From Liquorilactobacillus cacaonum DSM 21116 (GTDB taxonomy: Bacteria; Bacillota; Bacilli; Lactobacillales; Lactobacillaceae), in NCBI RefSeq assembly GCF_001436735.1, contig NZ_AYZE01000008.1, positions 268,058 through 332,057 of the forward strand: 64,000 nt of DNA, read 5' to 3'. The position numbers and the translations under genes are program-made. The first letter of the stretch is position 1, and every line of letters begins with the position of its first letter. Below, piece after piece: positions 1 to 8,180 of the stretch. The notes below the pieces were generated by a model that saw only the letters and a list, made by a program, of their open reading frames with translations, did no database searches and was not told the origin of the DNA.

Positions 1-1
1 G

Positions 2-418
2 GACAATATTAGAGCTGTTAACACTTTTGACGCTCATCGTCTAGCGCATTTTGCCAAAGAAAAAGGAAAAATGGGGGAGTTACTCGAAAAATTTTTTGAT
101 GCTCACTTCACCAAAGAAACTTACCTAGGAGATTCTCGTGAATTGATCAAAATCGCGGTTTCCGTTGGACTTGACAAAGATGAAGCAGCTACCATCTTGA
201 ATAATGATAATTTTTCAAAAGATGTACGTGCTGACGAAAAGAAGGCCCAACAAATTGGAATTCAAGGTGTTCCCTTCTTTCTTTTTAACCAAAAATATGC
301 TATTAGTGGTGCTCAACAACCAGAAGCTTTTTTAAAAACACTTCAAAAAGTTAGCGCTGAAGAGAACATTATTATTGAAGCTAATGGAGATTCATGTTCA
401 ACAGATGGTTGCATTTAA
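2..418 (+). CDS. DsbA/FrnE-family thiol oxidoreductase, C-terminal part
   Basis: The reading frame is open from the left edge of the window, so the N-terminus with the expected CXXC redox site is missing. The visible part contains NTFDAHRL, typical of the helical insertion of FrnE-type DsbA proteins, and GVPFFLFN, where the cis-proline loop of the thioredoxin fold lies (G-V-P). Family members exchange disulfides on cytoplasmic substrates. The end carries two cysteines in CSTDGC, a common metal-like or redox tail in this family. A hairpin with a weak T-run follows the stop codon. The family call is firm; the substrate is unknown. Confidence 0.85.
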   Translation, partial: DNIRAVNTFDAHRLAHFAKEKGKMGELLEKFFDAHFTKETYLGDSRELIKIAVSVGLDKDEAATILNNDNFSKDVRADEKKAQQIGIQGVPFFLFNQKYAISGAQQPEAFLKTLQKVSAEENIIIEANGDSCSTDGCI

Positions 419-443
419 TTTTTATTTATTAATAAATTTATTG

Positions 444-481
444 AGAGACTAGATCAGAAATTATATTTTGATTTAGTCTCT
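444..481 (+). terminator. Probable terminator after the FrnE-like gene
   Basis: Inverted repeat AGAGACTA/TAGTCTCT extended by ATCA/TGAT closes a loop of about 12 bases. It is followed by CTTTG, so the U-run is weak. Confidence 0.5.
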
Positions 482-651
482 CTTTGCATTCACATAAACA
501 TATTCAAGCCAAACTATATTATTTTATATTTATAACATTTACGTTCTCATATTTCTTACATATACCAAAAAATTACATTTTTCACATAATGCTTTTACAT
601 CAAAAAACTACACTGAAATTGTTCCAAATTAAAAATACTAAGGAGTACACT

Positions 652-1773
652 ATGTCAATTGAATTATCTAATATTTCAAAAACTTATAACGGTTCTGATT
701 TTGTACTTTCCGATATTTCAGTCAAGATAGAAACAGGAGAATTTTTTGCGATTGTTGGTCCCTCAGGATGTGGAAAAAGTACCCTTTTACGTATGATAGC
801 TGGACTCATTCCAATTACAAGTGGAGAACTAAAAATCAATGATAAAGACGTTACAAATCTACCACCCCAGGAACGATCCCTAACTATGGTCTTTCAAAAT
901 TATGCACTATTCCCCTTTTTAAGTGTTAAAGATAATGTCGCATTTGGTTTGAAGGCTCGAAAAATGGAAAAATCTGAAATTGATAGTCGCGTAATTAATG
1001 CATTGGAATTAGTTAATCTTTCTGAATACAAAGAACGTAAACCAGGTGAACTTTCTGGTGGACAAAGACAAAGGGTCGCTTTGGCCCGAGCAATTGCGAG
1101 TGATGCTAAAATTTGTCTCATGGATGAGCCGCTTTCTAATTTAGATGCCCAATTACGCAACAAAATGCGTTCCGAAATTCGAGAGTTACAACAAAAATTG
1201 GGACTTACTCTTATTTATGTCACACATGATCAAGTTGAGGCAATGACCATGGCTGACAGAATCATGGTACTTAATGAGGCAAAAACTCAACAAATCGATT
1301 CAGCTTCTGATATTTATGATACCCCTTCAAATACTTTTGTTGCCGGATTCTTTGGAACACCACAAATGAATCTAATTCCCGTAACTTTACACGCCAACAG
1401 TCAATCATTAAACAATGAAAGTGGCTTGAATTTTCCTAATAATCATCAATTAAGCAAAGGAAAATATCTCGTTGGAGTACGTCCAAATGCATTATCTATT
1501 GATGACAGTGCAACCGTAAATAATGGACTCATAACCACAATTGAATACTTAGGAACCCATTCAATCGTTCACGTAATATTAGACAACTCCTTAGAAGTTT
1601 TAGTTGAGACTAAGAGTGCCGAACATTTGACAACAAATCAGCAAATAACAGTAAATGTAACTGGGAAATACTATATATTTAGTGAAGATGGACAAAGTTT
1701 ATTACTCACAAACGGAGGCTACATTAATGATGGAAAATCAAGCAAAGAGCCAAAACTTCAAGCTCTCTTCTGA
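652..1773 (+). CDS. ugpC: ABC transporter ATP-binding protein, UgpC/MalK type
   Basis: The 373-residue ATPase energises the importer formed with the next three genes. Seen in the sequence: Walker A GPSGCGKS at residues 36-43, Q-loop near 82, signature LSGGQRQRV from 134, Walker B CLMDEP at 155-160, switch His 192, and a C-terminal TOBE-like region as in MalK/UgpC proteins. ATG at 652 follows AGGAG by six bases; the frame is open further upstream, but that stretch is low-complexity and has no start with a ribosome site. The 3' end overlaps the permease gene by 47 bases, so the two are translationally linked. Assignment to glycerol-3-phosphate rests on the binding protein of the operon. Confidence 0.88.
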   Translation: MSIELSNISKTYNGSDFVLSDISVKIETGEFFAIVGPSGCGKSTLLRMIAGLIPITSGELKINDKDVTNLPPQERSLTMVFQNYALFPFLSVKDNVAFGLKARKMEKSEIDSRVINALELVNLSEYKERKPGELSGGQRQRVALARAIASDAKICLMDEPLSNLDAQLRNKMRSEIRELQQKLGLTLIYVTHDQVEAMTMADRIMVLNEAKTQQIDSASDIYDTPSNTFVAGFFGTPQMNLIPVTLHANSQSLNNESGLNFPNNHQLSKGKYLVGVRPNALSIDDSATVNNGLITTIEYLGTHSIVHVILDNSLEVLVETKSAEHLTTNQQITVNVTGKYYIFSEDGQSLLLTNGGYINDGKSSKEPKLQALF

Positions 1774-2677
1774 AAAAGAAAAAAGTAACATTTCCCTTGG
1801 ATACAATCCATACGCTAAAGATAAACTATATGCTTTGTTATTCTTAGGCCCCTCACTTTTAATTCTTGCCATTTTTGTTTTTTATCCGATGTTGCGTACA
1901 ATTTATCTAAGTCTCTTTTTAACAAATAACCTTGGCAATCCAACTGTCTTTGTTGGTATCAAGAACTATCTTACACTTTTAACCTCAAGCTCATATATTA
2001 ATAGTTTGATTGCAACCTTAATCTATGTCATTGCAGTTTCAATATTAACAATAATAATCGGGCTTATTTTAGCTCAAGCAGCCACTAAAAAAGTTGCAGG
2101 CATCAGCTTTTTTAGAACAATTTTTTCTGCCACAATGGGTGTTTCAGTCTCCGTAGCAGCAATTTTTTGGTTATTTATTTTTAACCCTTCAGTTGGTTTG
2201 TTAAGTCAATTATTTACTGCGTTAAACCTGACACCTATTAATTGGTTAACTGAACCCGGATGGGCAATGACTGCAATCGTAATTTCAACTGTTTGGATGA
2301 ATCTTGGCTTTACTTTTCTAATCTTTTTTGGAGCATTACAATCTGTCCCATACACACTTTATGAAGCCGCACAAATTGAGGGAGCTTCTAAAAGTTATCA
2401 ATTTTTCCATATTACACTACCTATGATTTCGCCAACAATTTTCTTTGTCTCAATTATCACACTAATCGAATCATTTAAAAGTTTTGGTTTAATTGATTTA
2501 ATGACTGCCGGTGGACCTAATAATGCAACTAATTTACTTGTATACCGTATTTATCAAGATGCTTTTTTAAATGGTAATTATGGTCTATCAAGTACTGAGT
2601 CAGTTATTTTAGCTGTTATTATTGCAATTTTCACATTCATTCAATTCAAAGTTCTTGAAAAGCGAGTGACTTACTAA
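1727..2677 (+). CDS. ugpA: ABC sugar/glycerol-3-phosphate permease, UgpA type
   Basis: A 316-residue MalF/UgpA-class membrane permease. About six hydrophobic segments are visible, the first at roughly residues 33-55. The cytoplasmic EAA loop that docks the ATPase reads YEAAQIEGA, followed by the usual LP residues. ATG at 1727 (a second ATG follows at 1730) lies eight bases after GGAGG; this start places the beginning inside the ugpC reading frame. The stop codon overlaps the next gene by one base. Functions as a heterodimer with the following permease. Confidence 0.87.
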   Translation: MMENQAKSQNFKLSSEKEKSNISLGYNPYAKDKLYALLFLGPSLLILAIFVFYPMLRTIYLSLFLTNNLGNPTVFVGIKNYLTLLTSSSYINSLIATLIYVIAVSILTIIIGLILAQAATKKVAGISFFRTIFSATMGVSVSVAAIFWLFIFNPSVGLLSQLFTALNLTPINWLTEPGWAMTAIVISTVWMNLGFTFLIFFGALQSVPYTLYEAAQIEGASKSYQFFHITLPMISPTIFFVSIITLIESFKSFGLIDLMTAGGPNNATNLLVYRIYQDAFLNGNYGLSSTESVILAVIIAIFTFIQFKVLEKRVTY

Positions 2678-3507
2678 TGACACAATACAATAAAAAAGCA
2701 AAAATCCAACAATTTATGCATTATTTACTATTAATTATTTTAACTCTATTTATCTTAATACCCTTTATTTTGGGATTTTGGACTAGCTTACTACCAACAG
2801 CCGATATCTCTAAAGGTGCATTGTGGAGTAGTCATATTTCACTAGATAATTATGTAACTGCAGTAACACAAACACCTATCATCCGTTATCTTTTTAATAG
2901 CCTTATAATTTCAATAATAACAATGTTGGCTCAAATTATTTTCTGTTCATTGAGTGCATATTCCTTTGTTTTTTTAAAGTTCAAAGGCCGTGATTTATTA
3001 TTTTATGTATTCCTTGCAACAATGATGCTTCCATTTGAAGCTGAAGTAATTCCCAACTTTACAACTGTCCGTACTTTAGGCTTACTTAATCATTATGCTG
3101 TCATGATTGTTCCTTTTTTAACTTCAGCATTTGGAACATTCATGTTACGCCAATCTTTTCTTCAGATACCTGGAGAGCTTAAAGAAGCAGGCGACATTGA
3201 AGGCCTATCACACTGGCAATATTATTACAAAGTAGTAATGCCCTATTCAAAAATAAGTATTTATACACTAGCAGCCTACAGTTTCCTTTCAAGTTGGAAT
3301 CAGTACCTTTGGCCAATGTTAACTACATTCAGTGATAACTTTCGTCCTGTCCAAGATGGCCTGAGACAACTTCAATCACAAGAATCATTTAATAATTGGG
3401 GAATGATTCAAGCAAGCGCTGCAATTATTATTATCCCTACTTTGATTGCTTTATTTTTCGGCCAACATTACTTCAAGTCTGGGCTTAATGAAGGTGCAAT
3501 TAAATGA
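2677..3507 (+). CDS. ugpE: ABC sugar/glycerol-3-phosphate permease, UgpE type
   Basis: A 276-residue MalG/UgpE-class permease with about six membrane segments and the EAA-loop sequence EAGDIEGLSHWQ. It begins in the TAATG junction with ugpA and ends in an ATGA junction with the binding-protein gene, so all four genes are one translationally coupled operon. The expected partner is the preceding permease. The family is clear; the substrate is inferred from the neighbouring UgpB-like protein. Confidence 0.87.
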   Translation: MTQYNKKAKIQQFMHYLLLIILTLFILIPFILGFWTSLLPTADISKGALWSSHISLDNYVTAVTQTPIIRYLFNSLIISIITMLAQIIFCSLSAYSFVFLKFKGRDLLFYVFLATMMLPFEAEVIPNFTTVRTLGLLNHYAVMIVPFLTSAFGTFMLRQSFLQIPGELKEAGDIEGLSHWQYYYKVVMPYSKISIYTLAAYSFLSSWNQYLWPMLTTFSDNFRPVQDGLRQLQSQESFNNWGMIQASAAIIIIPTLIALFFGQHYFKSGLNEGAIK

Positions 3508-4853
3508 AAAACAAAAAATATATATATTCAATTATAGTAGTTCTTATTCTTGCTATCCTTGGGTTCACTGCTATTCAAAAAAATAGCGTACAAGCAAATT
3601 CACGCATAAAAATTGTTTTCTGGCATGAAATGACAGGACTTGGTCAAACACAGCTAAATGAGTTTGTTAAAGAATTCAACAGTTCGCAAAACAAGTATGT
3701 AGTTGTACCGCAATTTGAAGGAAACTACAACGAAGCAGTTCAAAAAATTCTAAATACTCACGGAACCGATGCATCCCCCGCTTTGTTCCAGTCAATGGAC
3801 GTTTCTACAAGTCAGATTTACAATTCTGGGTATATCACACCTGTTCAGAAGTTTATAGATCAAGATAATTATGATACTAGTAAAATATCTGCAGTAGCTC
3901 GGGCATTTTATTCAAAAAATGGGAAACAACTTTCCATGCCATTTAACACATCACAACCCGTTTTGTATTACAATGCTACATTGCTCAAAAAATACGGGAT
4001 AACACCACCACCAGTAAATCCTAGTTATAGTGATATTACGCGTGTTGCTACCGAGTTATATCAAAAGTCAGGAAAAAAAGTAAAAGGTATCAGTGTTGAA
4101 ATTTATGGTTGGCTTTTTGAACAGTTCTTGGCGAATGGTGGTGAATCGCTAGCAAACAATAACGATGGCCATTCTGGTACTCCAACCTCAGTTAACTTCA
4201 CCGGCAAGGTTGCTACCAAAACTATGACTTGGATACAATCATTAATCAAAAATGGTACTTTTATGAACTTTGGAGCTGGTTCGAGCGCAGCAGCAAATGA
4301 AATGGCAGCTTTTCTCTCAGGAAAAATTGGAATGTTCTTACAATCTTCTGCAGATATTAGCCAACTAACATCTGGAACAAAGGATAAATTAGGCATCACT
4401 TACTATCCACATCCTGATAATCAAAAATCTAATGGCGTATCCATTGGTGGTGCTTCTCTTTGGATTTCAAATGACAAATCTAGCAAAGTTCAACAAGGTG
4501 CTTGGCAGTTTGTCAAATTCTTAATGACTGCCAAAAGTCAAGCAGCCTGGCAAGTTGCAACTGGCTATTTAGCATTAAATGAAGATTCACAAGATGAATC
4601 CATCTTGAAGAATTATTATAAAAAATACCCCGCAGCAAAAATTCCTGGGCAACAGTTAAGAAGAACAAAACCAAACAACACTAACTCTGGGATCTTTATG
4701 CAAGGCTTGATTCAAGAAAGAACACTTACACAGACCGCAATGGAACAAATCTACAATGGAAGTAATATCAAAAATTCACTTACTGAAGCACAAAAAGCCA
4801 TGAATAGTTATGTAACATCAAATAATTTGGCGAATAAAATTAGCCAAAAATAG
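3504..4853 (+). CDS. ugpB: Extracellular solute-binding protein, UgpB type
   Basis: A 449-residue family-1 solute-binding protein. Features that match glycerol-3-phosphate binding proteins are FWHEM near the start of the mature part, NTSQPVLYYN, and GGASLWI, followed by a TGYL motif. The N-terminus has a hydrophobic segment (about residues 7-23) but no cysteine, so it is not a standard lipoprotein; VQA just after could be a signal peptidase I site, or the segment could remain as a membrane anchor. It ends the operon and is followed by a terminator hairpin. The likely role is capture of glycerol-3-phosphate or a glycerophosphodiester for the UgpCAE importer. Confidence 0.82.
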   Translation: MKNKKYIYSIIVVLILAILGFTAIQKNSVQANSRIKIVFWHEMTGLGQTQLNEFVKEFNSSQNKYVVVPQFEGNYNEAVQKILNTHGTDASPALFQSMDVSTSQIYNSGYITPVQKFIDQDNYDTSKISAVARAFYSKNGKQLSMPFNTSQPVLYYNATLLKKYGITPPPVNPSYSDITRVATELYQKSGKKVKGISVEIYGWLFEQFLANGGESLANNNDGHSGTPTSVNFTGKVATKTMTWIQSLIKNGTFMNFGAGSSAAANEMAAFLSGKIGMFLQSSADISQLTSGTKDKLGITYYPHPDNQKSNGVSIGGASLWISNDKSSKVQQGAWQFVKFLMTAKSQAAWQVATGYLALNEDSQDESILKNYYKKYPAAKIPGQQLRRTKPNNTNSGIFMQGLIQERTLTQTAMEQIYNGSNIKNSLTEAQKAMNSYVTSNNLANKISQK

Positions 4854-4967
4854 TTTGCAAATCATTAAAACAAGTATATCGTGCTAAAAGCATCCAGCCT
4901 TATTAATTAATAATTTAAAATTACTCTTGATATATTTCATTACAACTAATAATAGTTTTACCATTTA

Positions 4968-5012
4968 CCCTGTTGATAGCTTGCAAAAATTCTAACTATC
5001 AACAGGGTTTTT
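4968..5012 (+). terminator. Terminator of the ugp operon
   Basis: CCCTGTTGATAG pairs perfectly with CTATCAACAGGG across a 16-base loop, followed directly by TTTTT. Confidence 0.85.
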
Positions 5013-5092
5013 GAATTATAACGCGCAATTTTTGCTCACTATTGAAGGCTAAAATATATCTCACCTAAGCCCTTTCCTAATTTGCTTCCAAG

Positions 5093-5806
5093 TTATTTTT
5101 TATACCCGACGTGAAGTACTACTGCGCCAAAGCTAAACTGTATATAAGTTACATTTCTAATCCCGACATGTTCAAACATTTCCTTCAGTTTTTTGGCAGA
5201 TACAAATTCCTTCGTTGTCCTTTGTAAATAGTCATAATCTGCATAACTATTTCCTCTGAACTTAGCAATTAGGGGCACGAACTTAAAGAAAACGTTCCAA
5301 ACACATCTAATAATTGCATTTTGCGGTTGTGACGTTTCTAGACACGCAATAAATCCACCAGACTTTACTACTCTTAACATCTCACATAATACTTGGTTTG
5401 CATCTGGTACATTCCTAAGCCCAAAGCCAATTGTTGCCCCATCAAAGGAATCATCTTCAAAAGGTAGAGACATTGCATTACCTTGAACAAAATCTATTTT
5501 TTTATTGATTTTTAACTGTTTTTTCTTTTTTTCTGCGCGTCTTAGCATTTCTTTACTAAAATCAATTCCAGTTACATGTCCCTTATCGCCTAATTCATTC
5601 TCTAAATCAAAAGTCCATACCCCGGTTCCACAACAAACATCCAGTAACTGGGCATTATCTTTAAAAAATAATTTATTCATTGTTTTTTTTCGCCATTTCT
5701 TTTGCGATCCCATACTTATCCAGTTATTCATCGAATCATATTCAGGAGCAACACGATCAAATAAAGAATTCACTTTTTCTTCAGGTGTTTTATTTGTGAG
5801 TACCAA
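5093..5806 (-). CDS. menG: Demethylmenaquinone/ubiquinone methyltransferase
   Basis: A 237-residue class I SAM methyltransferase of the UbiE/MenG family that methylates the demethylmenaquinone ring. Seen: N-terminal VNSLFDRVAPEYDSMN, glycine-rich SAM site LDVCCGTGVW, and the family-specific FGLRNVPD block. The start is TTG at 5806, since a stop codon lies two codons upstream and GAGGGG sits at suitable spacing. The gene stands alone, with no other menaquinone genes in the window. Its presence suggests either menaquinone synthesis or use of an imported quinone precursor. Confidence 0.88.
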   Translation of the reverse strand: MVLTNKTPEEKVNSLFDRVAPEYDSMNNWISMGSQKKWRKKTMNKLFFKDNAQLLDVCCGTGVWTFDLENELGDKGHVTGIDFSKEMLRRAEKKKKQLKINKKIDFVQGNAMSLPFEDDSFDGATIGFGLRNVPDANQVLCEMLRVVKSGGFIACLETSQPQNAIIRCVWNVFFKFVPLIAKFRGNSYADYDYLQRTTKEFVSAKKLKEMFEHVGIRNVTYIQFSFGAVVLHVGYKK

Positions 5807-5899
5807 GCACTAAACCCCTCTTTTTTCAATAGATTTTGAAACTAATGTTATCACATTTTTAAAAATCAACAAAGAACTGGTCTCTATAATTTTAAAATG

Positions 5900-5927
5900 T
5901 TGACAAATAAAAAATATATATTATCAT
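5900..5927 (+). promoter_or_regulatory. Promoter of glpF
   Basis: TTGACA at 5900-5905 and TATCAT at 5922-5927 with a 16-base spacer. It drives glpF, 40 bases downstream. Confidence 0.6.
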
Positions 5928-5930
5928 TCT

Positions 5931-5949
5931 TGTAACAAATAAAGTAACA
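5931..5949 (+). promoter_or_regulatory. Operator-like element before glpF
   Basis: TGTAACAAATAAAGTAACA, readable as the inverted repeat TGTWAC-N7-GTWACA or as a 12-base-spaced direct repeat of GTAAC. It sits at the expected transcription start and ends one base before the purine-rich ribosome site. A near copy occurs before lactate oxidase at 6753-6771. Confidence 0.5.
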
Positions 5950-5966
5950 AAAAGGAGACGGATATT

Positions 5967-6707
5967 ATGGATTATTCATTATCAACTAAATTAGCCGCTG
6001 AATTTTTTGGAACTGCAATCATGGTTGCCTTAGGTAATGGATCAGTTGCAACAGTTGATCTTGAGAAAACTAAAGGTAGTCGTAGCGGTTGGATTATAAT
6101 TTCTGTTGGCTACGGTTTTGCAGTTATGATTCCAGCCTTAATGTTTGGCAGTATTTCAGGTAGCCAAATCAATCCTGCCTTCACAATTGGCTTAGCTACA
6201 GCAGGTCTTTTCCCTTGGGTAGAGGTTCTCCCATATATTGGAGCGCAATTTTTAGGTGCTATAGTTGGGCAGTTAATTGTTGTCGCAGCCTTCAAACCCC
6301 ACTATGACTTAACAAACAATGCCGATCATATTCTTGGGACTTTTTCAACATCAGATGCTACCCAAAACTACTGGAATGGCTTTATCAATGAATTTTTAGG
6401 AACCTTCGTCTTAGTTTTTGGAGCACTTGGAATAACCAATTCTCCTGATTTTTCTAGTGGAAATCAACTTTCCGGTTTTATTGGTGTTGGTCTGCTTGTA
6501 ATGGTTATTGTTGCTTCTTTTGGTGGGCCAACTGGTCCTGCACTAAATCCAGCTAGAGATTTGGGACCTCGCATATTACATCAAATTCTTCCTTTAAAAT
6601 ATAAAGGAAGCTCAAATTGGAAATATTCATGGATTCCCGTTACAGCACCTATTTTCGCCGGAATAATAGCTTCGTTACTTTATACAAAAATTTTTCTATC
6701 AAAATAA
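5967..6707 (+). CDS. glpF: Aquaglyceroporin, glycerol facilitator family
   Basis: A 246-residue MIP-family channel. Both pore half-helices are present: NPA at residues 69-71 and NPARD at 194-198, the latter with the Asp typical of glycerol-conducting members. Six membrane segments fit the length. ATG at 5967 follows AAGGAG. Known relatives in lactobacilli conduct glycerol, water, hydrogen peroxide and undissociated lactic acid. No glpK or glpD adjoins it; the neighbour is lactate oxidase, which shares the same promoter-proximal element, so lactic acid or peroxide passage is a reasonable alternative to glycerol uptake. Confidence 0.9.
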   Translation: MDYSLSTKLAAEFFGTAIMVALGNGSVATVDLEKTKGSRSGWIIISVGYGFAVMIPALMFGSISGSQINPAFTIGLATAGLFPWVEVLPYIGAQFLGAIVGQLIVVAAFKPHYDLTNNADHILGTFSTSDATQNYWNGFINEFLGTFVLVFGALGITNSPDFSSGNQLSGFIGVGLLVMVIVASFGGPTGPALNPARDLGPRILHQILPLKYKGSSNWKYSWIPVTAPIFAGIIASLLYTKIFLSK

Positions 6708-6718
6708 TTTAAAAACAC

Positions 6719-6747
6719 TTGACATTGAAAAAAAAAAGACCTATTAT
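6719..6747 (+). promoter_or_regulatory. Promoter of lactate oxidase
   Basis: TTGACA at 6719-6724 and TATTAT at 6742-6747 with a 17-base spacer. A strong sigma-A type promoter placed directly after glpF. Confidence 0.7.
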
Positions 6748-6752
6748 GACCA

Positions 6753-6771
6753 TGTAATAAAAAAAGTAACA
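6753..6771 (+). promoter_or_regulatory. Operator-like element before lactate oxidase
   Basis: TGTAATAAAAAAAGTAACA differs from the glpF element at 5931-5949 at two of 19 positions and lies at the same place relative to the promoter and ribosome site. Confidence 0.5.
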
Positions 6772-6788
6772 ATCAGGAGGAAATTATT

Positions 6789-7892
6789 ATGACAATATTT
6801 AATGGATATGAGCAAAGTGACCGTGAACAAAAACTGGATATTTTAAATTTACCTTCACTCGAAGAAGAAGCAAAAAAAATTATTCCAACAGGCGGTTTCG
6901 GATACATTAGTGGTGGTTCTGAGGATGAATGGACACTACATGAAAACACAAGTGCGTTTAATCATATACAAATTATACCTCGGGCACTTACCGACGTCGA
7001 TCAACCTTCAACTGATACTGAAGTTTTCGGACTAAAGTTTAAAACACCTATTATGATGGCACCTGCTGCTGCTCAAGGATTAGCTCATTCACGTGGTGAG
7101 GAAGCAACTGCTGAAGGATTAGCTGAAGTTGGGGCACTAATGGCCCAAAGCACTTATTCTTCAACTTCAATTGCTGATACTGCTGCCGCAGGCAAAGGAG
7201 CGCCACAATTTTTCCAACTGTACATGAGTAAAGATTGGGAATTTAACTATAGCTTACTTGACGAAGCTGTTAAAGCTGGTGCTAAAGGAATTATTCTTAC
7301 TGTAGATGCCACTGTTGATGGTTATAGGGAATCCGATATTATTAATAACTTCCAATTTCCTATTCCAATGGCTAACTTAGCTAAGTTTTCAGAAGGCGAT
7401 GGTAAAGGTAAAGGAATTATGGAAATTTACGCTGCTGCTGCTCAAAAAATTAGCCCTGCTGATGTTCGTCGTATAGCAGAATATACTAAGTTACCTGTTA
7501 TCGTTAAGGGGATTGAAAGTGCCGAAGATGCATTACTCGCAATTGGTGCCGGTGCTAAAGGAATTTATGTTTCAAACCATGGTGGCCGTCAATTAAATGG
7601 TGGTCCAGCTTCAATTGATGTTTTACATGAAGTAGCTGTGGCTGTTAATCATCAAGTGCCTGTTATCTTTGATAGTGGCGTTCGTCGTGGATCACATGTC
7701 TTCAAAGCTCTTGCTAGTGGTGCTGATTTAGTAGCTCTTGCACGTCCTATAATTTATGGACTTGCTCTTGGTGGTGCTCAAGGTGTTGCTTCTGTAATTA
7801 ACCATCTTAATGATGAATTGAAAATTGATATGCAATTGGCTGGTACAAAAACAATTGAAGATGTTAAAAAGGCTAAAGTTATCAGAAAATAA
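6789..7892 (+). CDS. lox: L-lactate oxidase, FMN-dependent
   Basis: A 367-residue alpha-hydroxy-acid oxidase that converts L-lactate and oxygen to pyruvate and hydrogen peroxide. The flavin- and substrate-binding signature is VSNHGGRQL with catalytic His 264 and Arg 267; Lys 240 (VIVKGI) contacts FMN; YGLALGG near the end completes the barrel. The N-terminal LEEEAKKIIPTGGFGYISGG resembles Aerococcus lactate oxidase. ATG at 6789 follows AGGAGG. A role on other 2-hydroxy acids cannot be excluded. It lies downstream of glpF but has its own promoter. Confidence 0.9.
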   Translation: MTIFNGYEQSDREQKLDILNLPSLEEEAKKIIPTGGFGYISGGSEDEWTLHENTSAFNHIQIIPRALTDVDQPSTDTEVFGLKFKTPIMMAPAAAQGLAHSRGEEATAEGLAEVGALMAQSTYSSTSIADTAAAGKGAPQFFQLYMSKDWEFNYSLLDEAVKAGAKGIILTVDATVDGYRESDIINNFQFPIPMANLAKFSEGDGKGKGIMEIYAAAAQKISPADVRRIAEYTKLPVIVKGIESAEDALLAIGAGAKGIYVSNHGGRQLNGGPASIDVLHEVAVAVNHQVPVIFDSGVRRGSHVFKALASGADLVALARPIIYGLALGGAQGVASVINHLNDELKIDMQLAGTKTIEDVKKAKVIRK

Positions 7893-7935
7893 TTTTAGAA
7901 TTTCAGAGCTTCTCTTAGATTGGGATTCCCGTTTA

Positions 7936-7964
7936 TTGACATATGATAAATAAACAAGTACTCT
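7936..7964 (+). promoter_or_regulatory. Possible promoter of a short leader transcript
   Basis: TTGACA at 7936-7941 is perfect; TACTCT at 7959-7964 is a poor -10 box at 17-base spacing. The transcript would start just before the hairpin at 7967. Confidence 0.4.
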
Positions 7965-7966
7965 TA

Positions 7967-7984
7967 GTGCATATCAAGATGCAC
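7967..7984 (+). other. Hairpin immediately upstream of the leader ORF
   Basis: GTGCAT and ATGCAC are perfectly complementary around a six-base loop. The 3' arm is followed directly by the GGGGGG ribosome site of the 15-codon ORF, so folding could affect initiation. Confidence 0.5.
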
Positions 7985-7996
7985 GGGGGGATTTCT

Positions 7997-8044
7997 ATGA
8001 CATTGATGAATAATTCAAAAATGCGTATGTATCGCAAAAAATGA
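7997..8044 (+). CDS. Possible 15-residue leader peptide
   Basis: ATG at 7997 follows a GGGGGG ribosome site at good spacing and opens a frame MTLMNNSKMRMYRKK ending at TGA. Four of 15 residues are Met and four of the last six are basic. It lies between a TTGACA box and a strong terminator that precedes the peptide-binding lipoprotein gene. This arrangement resembles a leader ORF, but so short a frame could be chance; no homologue is recognised. Confidence 0.35.
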   Translation: MTLMNNSKMRMYRKK

Positions 8045-8113
8045 ACATGCCTGTTTTGATTTATTTCATGATTATAGAAAACTCTGCGTTTTAATTAACT
8101 TATATTTAATAGC

Positions 8114-8151
8114 AGTCTCTAGTCATGAATAATGGCTAGAGACTTTTTTTT
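8114..8151 (+). terminator. Terminator upstream of oppA-like gene
   Basis: A 13-base stem with one wobble pair (AGTCTCTAGTCAT / ATGGCTAGAGACT), five-base loop, then eight T. It ends the leader transcript about 30 bases before the next gene. Confidence 0.85.
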
Positions 8152-8180
8152 AACACTTTATAAACTTTGGGGGCTTACAT

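Noticed and set aside
484-651. Longer N-terminus of the UgpC-type ATPase
   Set aside because: The frame is open, but the stretch is rich in Phe, Ile and Lys, unlike the family, and no ribosome site precedes it. ATG at 652 has AGGAG.
7893-8180. T-box or amino-acid riboswitch before the oppA-like gene
   Set aside because: No T-box sequence or specifier loop seen; only a short hairpin, small ORF and terminator.
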